Shown here: positions 5,462-9,065 of the stretch, piece by piece
How the letters are laid out: the number at the start of each line of letters is the position of its first letter
Numbering within the stretch: the first letter of the stretch is position 1
Source: Rhodoferax sp. UBA4127
Lineage (GTDB): Bacteria; Pseudomonadota; Gammaproteobacteria; Burkholderiales; Burkholderiaceae_C
Reading direction: 5' to 3'
Length of the DNA stretch: 9,065 bases
Assembly (NCBI GenBank): GCA_002381045.1
Contig: DFWT01000004.1
Span: 6,728-15,792 of the forward strand
Notes under the pieces: generated by a model
Told to the model about the DNA's origin: nothing
The model's input: the letters and a program-made list of their open reading frames with translations, nothing else
Database searches by the model: none
Position numbers and translations under genes: made by a program

Positions 5462-6871
5462 ATGACCGCGGGCACCACCCCTTCACACGCACCTCCTGAG
5501 CCTGACAACGGCGCCGAACTTTGGCAAGCCTGCATCGACCAATTGGCGCAGGAAATGCCTGAGCAGCAGTTTCAGACCTGGATCAAACCGCTGTCAGCGC
5601 AAGTTTCTGACGACCTCACCAAAGTCACTATTTTTGTTGCCAACCGCTTCAAAATGGACTGGATTCGGGCGCAATACAGCAGTCGATTGGCACTGCAAAT
5701 GGAACGCCTGACCGGCCAAGCCGTTCTCATTGAGTTAGCGCTTGCTCCGCGAGAAGCCATTATCCGAAGCCAGCCGAATGCCAATATTGCTCCGAATTCA
5801 GGTGTTGATTTAGCGGCGCCGTTGGCATCGTCCCAGACCCCTGAGCCACTGCGAAGCCGGCTCAACACCGCCCTGACCTTTGACACCTTGGTAGAAGGCA
5901 GCGCCAACCGCATGGCGCGGGCGGCGGCCATGCATGTGGCTGGCATGCCGGGGCACCTGTACAACCCGCTCTTTATCTATGGCGGCGTTGGTCTGGGCAA
6001 AACCCACCTGATGCATGCCGTAGGCAACCAGCTGATGGCCGATCGCCCCGGGTCCAAAGTTCTCTACATCCATGCGGAACAGTTTGTCACTGATGTGGTT
6101 AAGGCCTACCAGCGCAAAGCCTTTGATGAATTCAAGGAGCGATATCACTCGCTTGATCTTTTGTTGATTGATGACGTGCAGTTCTTTGCCAACAAGGAGC
6201 GCACCCAAGAAGAATTCTTCAACGCCTTCGAGGCGCTGCTGGCCCGAAAGTCGCACATTGTCATGACCAGTGATACCTATCCCAAGGGCTTGACCGACAT
6301 CCACGAACGCCTGGTCTCGCGGTTTGACTCGGGGTTAACGGTCGCCATTGAGCCGCCCGAGCTGGAAATGCGCGTGGCGATTTTGATCAACAAAGCGCAA
6401 AGCGAAGGTGCGTCGATGCCGGAAGAGGTGGCCTTCTTTGTTGCTAAAAACGTGCGCTCCAACGTGCGTGAGCTCGAAGGCGCACTGCGCAAAATCCTGG
6501 CCTATTCGCGCTTTAATCAGAAAGACATCTCCATCTTGCTGGCCAGGGAAGCACTGCGCGACTTGTTGTCCATCCAGAATCGGCAAATTTCGGTGGAGAA
6601 CATACAGAAAACAGTGGCGGACTATTACAAAATCAAGATCGCTGACATGTACTCTAAAAAGCGCCCGGCCAGCATTGCCCGGCCGCGCCAGATTGCGATG
6701 TACCTGGCCAAGGAACTGACCCAGAAAAGCCTGCCAGAAATTGGCGAGTTGTTCGGTGGCCGGGACCACACCACGGTGCTGCATGCGGTGCGCAAAATGA
6801 GTGCCGAACGCCAGCAAATGACCGAGCTTAACCAGCAGTTACATGTGCTGGAACAGACGCTTAAGGGCTGA
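5462..6871 (+). CDS. dnaA: Chromosomal replication initiator protein DnaA
   Basis: AAA+ initiator that binds DnaA boxes, melts the origin and loads the DnaB helicase; it also acts as a transcription factor. The 469-residue product has all four domains. Domain I is about 17-95 (LWQACIDQLAQEMPEQQF), with a 15-18-residue Pro/Thr-rich tail in front that E. coli lacks. The flexible domain II is short, about 100-132. Domain III (about 135-350) has Walker A GGVGLGKT (174-181), Walker B LLLIDDVQ (233-240), sensor 1 around IVMTSD (266-271), the Arg-finger segment SRFDSG (286-291) and the sensor 2 region with R336. Domain IV is the DNA-binding helix-turn-helix (about 375-469), with signature GGRDHTTVLHAV (432-443). 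ATG 5462 is the first usable start; the bases before it are pyrimidine-rich and carry no Shine-Dalgarno sequence. It is probably self-repressed through the upstream DnaA boxes. Confidence 0.98.
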   Translation: MTAGTTPSHAPPEPDNGAELWQACIDQLAQEMPEQQFQTWIKPLSAQVSDDLTKVTIFVANRFKMDWIRAQYSSRLALQMERLTGQAVLIELALAPREAIIRSQPNANIAPNSGVDLAAPLASSQTPEPLRSRLNTALTFDTLVEGSANRMARAAAMHVAGMPGHLYNPLFIYGGVGLGKTHLMHAVGNQLMADRPGSKVLYIHAEQFVTDVVKAYQRKAFDEFKERYHSLDLLLIDDVQFFANKERTQEEFFNAFEALLARKSHIVMTSDTYPKGLTDIHERLVSRFDSGLTVAIEPPELEMRVAILINKAQSEGASMPEEVAFFVAKNVRSNVRELEGALRKILAYSRFNQKDISILLAREALRDLLSIQNRQISVENIQKTVADYYKIKIADMYSKKRPASIARPRQIAMYLAKELTQKSLPEIGELFGGRDHTTVLHAVRKMSAERQQMTELNQQLHVLEQTLKG

Positions 6872-6950
6872 CACAAATGAATGGGAAAATGGCCCTGCCT
6901 GAAAGCGTGTTCCGCCGCTCACATCAACGTATTTCGATCAAAGACCAAAA

Positions 6951-6955
6951 GAGGA
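6951..6955 (+). promoter_or_regulatory. Ribosome binding site of dnaN
   Basis: GAGGA lies four bases before the dnaN ATG at 6960 and fixes that start. It is the clearest Shine-Dalgarno sequence on the rightward side of the window; dnaA and gyrB lack one. The rest of the 88-nt dnaA-dnaN gap (6872-6959) shows no convincing promoter or terminator, so the two genes are probably co-transcribed. Confidence 0.7.
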
Positions 6956-6959
6956 TGAC

Positions 6960-8066
6960 ATGATTGTTCTGAAAGCCCCCCAGGATCAGGTGTTGTCAGT
7001 GTTGCAGTCCGTCTCGGGCATTGTGGAGCGTCGCCACACTTTGCCGATTCTGGCCAACGTGCTGATTCGCAAGACGGGCGCGTCGCTACAACTCACCACC
7101 AGTGACCTTGAGATTCAAATCCGAACCACTGCCGAACTGGGCGGTGACGGTGAAAATTTCACGACGACCGTGGGTGCGCGCAAGCTCATTGACATCCTGC
7201 GCAGCATGCCGGGTGACCAAGTGGTGTCGCTGGAGTCGAGTGCAGCCAAGTTGATCCTCAAAGGCGGCAAGAGCAAGTTCACCCTGCAAACCATGCCGGC
7301 TGAAGATTTCCCACTGGTCCAAGAGTCCGCCAACTTTGGCCCGGTGTTCTCGGTGCCGCAGAAAACCCTCAAGAGCCTGTTGGGTCGCGTGTCGTTCGCC
7401 ATGGCGCTGCATGACATTCGCTACTACCTCAATGGCATCTTGTTCGTGGCTGAGGGCAATCAGCTCAGCCTGGTGGCCACCGATGGCCACCGCCTCGCTT
7501 TTGCCTCCGCCACACTGGATGTGGAAGTGCCCAAACAAGAAGTGATCCTGCCGCGCAAAACCGTGCTGGAGCTCCAGCGCCTGCTGTCAGATGCCGACGG
7601 TGCCATTGACATGCAGTTTGCCAACAACCAGGCGCGCTTCAGTTTTGGCGGCATGGAATTCGTCACCAAACTGGTCGAGGGCAAGTTCCCAGACTACAAC
7701 CGGGTGATCCCCAAGAACCATAAAAACAGTGTCACGCTGGGCCGCGCCGCCTTGCTGGCCACCCTGCAGCGCACGGCCATCCTGACCAGCGACAAGTTCA
7801 AGGGCGTGCGCCTGAACCTTGATCCTGGCACGCTGCGCGTGGCCGCCAACAATGCCGAACAAGAAGAAGCCGTGGACGAGTTGGACATCGATTACGACGG
7901 CGACAGCATCGAAATCGGCTTTAACGTCACCTATCTAATCGACGCCCTGGCCAACATGAGCCAGGACATGGTCAAGCTCGAACTGTCTGACGGCAACAGT
8001 TCTGCTTTGCTCACCCTACCCGATGACACCCAATTCAAGTACGTCGTGATGCCCATGCGCATCTGA
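6960..8066 (+). CDS. dnaN: DNA polymerase III subunit beta (sliding clamp)
   Basis: DnaN forms a ring-shaped dimer that tethers DNA polymerase III and other partners to DNA. The 368-residue product is the normal length and comprises three similar clamp domains, about 1-121, 130-245 and 250-368. Family landmarks include ERRHTLPILANVLI (23-36), TSDLEI (47-52), RYYLNGI (154-160), ATDGHRLA (173-180), KFPDYNRVIP (242-251) and the C-terminal VVMPMRI (362-368). The last segment, with the 173-178 loop, forms the binding pocket for clamp-binding peptides. A good Shine-Dalgarno sequence supports the start. The TGA stop overlaps an ATG (TGATG) that opens a mini-ORF leading to gyrB. No anomalies were seen. 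Confidence 0.98.
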   Translation: MIVLKAPQDQVLSVLQSVSGIVERRHTLPILANVLIRKTGASLQLTTSDLEIQIRTTAELGGDGENFTTTVGARKLIDILRSMPGDQVVSLESSAAKLILKGGKSKFTLQTMPAEDFPLVQESANFGPVFSVPQKTLKSLLGRVSFAMALHDIRYYLNGILFVAEGNQLSLVATDGHRLAFASATLDVEVPKQEVILPRKTVLELQRLLSDADGAIDMQFANNQARFSFGGMEFVTKLVEGKFPDYNRVIPKNHKNSVTLGRAALLATLQRTAILTSDKFKGVRLNLDPGTLRVAANNAEQEEAVDELDIDYDGDSIEIGFNVTYLIDALANMSQDMVKLELSDGNSSALLTLPDDTQFKYVVMPMRI

Positions 8067-8116
8067 TGCGCGCCCCTGAATTTCTGCTGCCCCAAACCTT
8101 GCAAAGCGCTCCATGA
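8066..8116 (+). CDS. Possible 16-codon leader ORF linking dnaN and gyrB
   Basis: The ATG at 8066 shares its A with the dnaN stop (TGATG) and encodes MRAPEFLLPQTLQSAP. Its TGA stop (8114-8116) overlaps the gyrB ATG (8113-8115) as ATGA. It thus fills the dnaN-gyrB gap exactly and would let terminating ribosomes restart twice. The peptide shows no domain, charge pattern or membrane segment, so any role would lie in translation rather than in the product. gyrB has no good Shine-Dalgarno sequence, which makes coupling useful. It may still be chance: a frame of this length is not rare. Confidence 0.3.
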   Translation: MRAPEFLLPQTLQSAP

Positions 8117-9065
8117 CCGAAGACAACACGCCTACCCCTGCCAACGACAGTGCCGTTCATACCGGCGAGGGCTCGGCTGACAGTTCCAATTTCCAGCCCA
8201 CCATTGACGCGCATCAGGCAGGGGCTTCCGAGGCCTACGGCGAGGGCTCGATCCAAATCCTGGAAGGTCTTGAGGCCGTGCGCAAGCGACCCGGCATGTA
8301 CATCGGCGACACCTCCGATGGCACCGGCCTGCATCACCTGGTGTTTGAGGTGGTTGACAACTCCATCGATGAATCTTTGGCAGGCCATTGCGATGACATT
8401 CTGGTCACCATCCACACCGACAACTCGGTGAGTGTGGTGGACAACGGGCGTGGTATTCCCACCGGCGTCAAGATGGATGACAAGCACGAACCCAAGCGCT
8501 CTGCGGCAGAAATTGCGCTGACCGAGTTGCACGCGGGCGGCAAGTTCAACCAGAACAGCTACAAAGTCTCAGGTGGCCTGCACGGGGTGGGTGTGAGCTG
8601 CGTCAATGCGCTGTCCAAAATGCTGCGCCTGACCATCCGCCGCGATGGCAAAGTGCATGTGATGGAGTTCAGCAAAGGCTTCGTGCAAAACCGCATTGTC
8701 GAAACCGTGAACGGCATTGATGTGTCGCCCATGAAGGTGATTGGCGAAACCGAAAAACGCGGTACCGAAGTGCACTTTGCACCCGATCTGGAAATCTTCC
8801 AGACCAACACCGACTTTCATTACGAAATTTTGAGCAAGCGCCTGCGCGAACTCAGCTTCTTGAACAACGGCGTCAAGATTCGCCTGAAAGACGAACGCAC
8901 TGGCAAAGAAGACGACTTCTCGGGCGCTGGCGGCGTCAAGGGGTTTGTGAACTTCATCAACAAGGGCAAAACCATCCTCAACCCAAACATCTTTCACGCC
9001 TTGGGCGACCGTCAGAGCGACCAGAACACCAATATCGGTGTGGAAGTGGCCATGCAGTGGAACAG
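8113..9065 (+). CDS. gyrB: DNA gyrase subunit B, N-terminal part (cut by window edge)
   Basis: GyrB is the ATPase subunit of the type II topoisomerase that introduces negative supercoils. The 317 codons present cover the GHKL ATPase domain and the start of the transducer domain. Visible motifs: GLEAVRKRPGMYIGDT (52-67); EVVDNSIDE (79-87), with E79 and N83 equivalent to E. coli catalytic Glu42 and Mg-binding Asn46; VDNGRGIPTG (109-118), with D110 matching Asp73; and the ATP-lid/glycine segment KVSGGLHGVGVS (151-162). The Toprim and C-terminal regions lie outside. A polar tail of about 43 residues precedes the conserved SIQILEG; it contains GEGS twice. The loop after GRGIPTG (VKMDDKHEPKRS, 119-130) is a few residues longer than in E. 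coli, as I recall for betaproteobacteria. ATG 8113 is the only start candidate before the core domain. Confidence 0.97.
   Translation, partial: MTEDNTPTPANDSAVHTGEGSADSSNFQPTIDAHQAGASEAYGEGSIQILEGLEAVRKRPGMYIGDTSDGTGLHHLVFEVVDNSIDESLAGHCDDILVTIHTDNSVSVVDNGRGIPTGVKMDDKHEPKRSAAEIALTELHAGGKFNQNSYKVSGGLHGVGVSCVNALSKMLRLTIRRDGKVHVMEFSKGFVQNRIVETVNGIDVSPMKVIGETEKRGTEVHFAPDLEIFQTNTDFHYEILSKRLRELSFLNNGVKIRLKDERTGKEDDFSGAGGVKGFVNFINKGKTILNPNIFHALGDRQSDQNTNIGVEVAMQWN

Noticed and set aside
6955..6963. Two-codon ATG ACA TGA overlapping the dnaN start
   Set aside because: It lies inside the Shine-Dalgarno spacer of dnaN, which has a good binding site of its own; chance is the simplest explanation.
8035..8997. 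Minus-strand frames of up to 165 residues opposite gyrB
   Set aside because: They are antisense shadows of the conserved gyrB ATPase domain, without independent start signals or domains.
1..9065. Search for tRNA or rRNA genes, CRISPR arrays, complete insertion sequences and long direct repeats
   Set aside because: None was seen by eye. Gaps are short and explained apart from 561-896, and no regularly spaced repeat was found.

Overview
This window looks like the replication-origin neighbourhood of a betaproteobacterial chromosome, most likely order Burkholderiales and plausibly a Comamonadaceae relative. The reasons are the gene order (mnmE, yidC, yidD, rnpA, rpmH, origin region, dnaA, dnaN, gyrB), moderately high GC with GC-biased third codon positions, a GyrB of betaproteobacterial type with an N-terminal tail and an extended loop after the GRGIPTG motif, and a YidC with a large periplasmic domain. 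The genus assignment is inference.

Layout. Positions 1-560 (minus) hold the N-terminal third of mnmE, which runs off the left edge. Positions 561-896 are a lower-GC divergent intergenic stretch with a possible transposase-tail remnant. Positions 897-2537 (plus) encode a two-TM potassium channel with two tandem RCK/TrkA-type nucleotide-binding units in one polypeptide. Positions 2538-2593 form a short convergent spacer with nested inverted repeats. Positions 2594-5164 (minus) are the compact operon rpmH-rnpA-yidD-yidC, with two 4-nt ATGA stop/start overlaps. Positions 5165-5461 hold the divergent rpmH and dnaA promoters, one perfect DnaA box and one near-perfect box in inverted orientation, and AT-rich DNA: the candidate oriC. 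Positions 5462-9065 (plus) are dnaA, dnaN and the N-terminal 317 codons of gyrB, cut by the right edge.

How it works together. DnaA initiates replication at, and probably represses its own promoter within, the 5165-5461 region. DnaN is the sliding clamp and GyrB relieves the supercoiling ahead of the forks. Leftward, L34 (RpmH), the RNase P protein (RnpA) and the membrane-insertion proteins YidD and YidC form a translation/secretion operon, and MnmE modifies tRNA wobble uridines. All of these genes point away from the origin, so transcription runs with the fork. The potassium channel is the only exception: it points toward the origin and sits where yidC and mnmE are neighbours in many relatives.

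Most of the window is conserved core genome and I do not see an unknown multi-gene system. The points most worth a second look are the channel (unusual selectivity filter, asymmetric RCK units, disrupted synteny), a 16-codon mini-ORF that exactly bridges the dnaN stop and the gyrB start, and the inverted extended DnaA boxes that bracket the dnaA promoter and leader.
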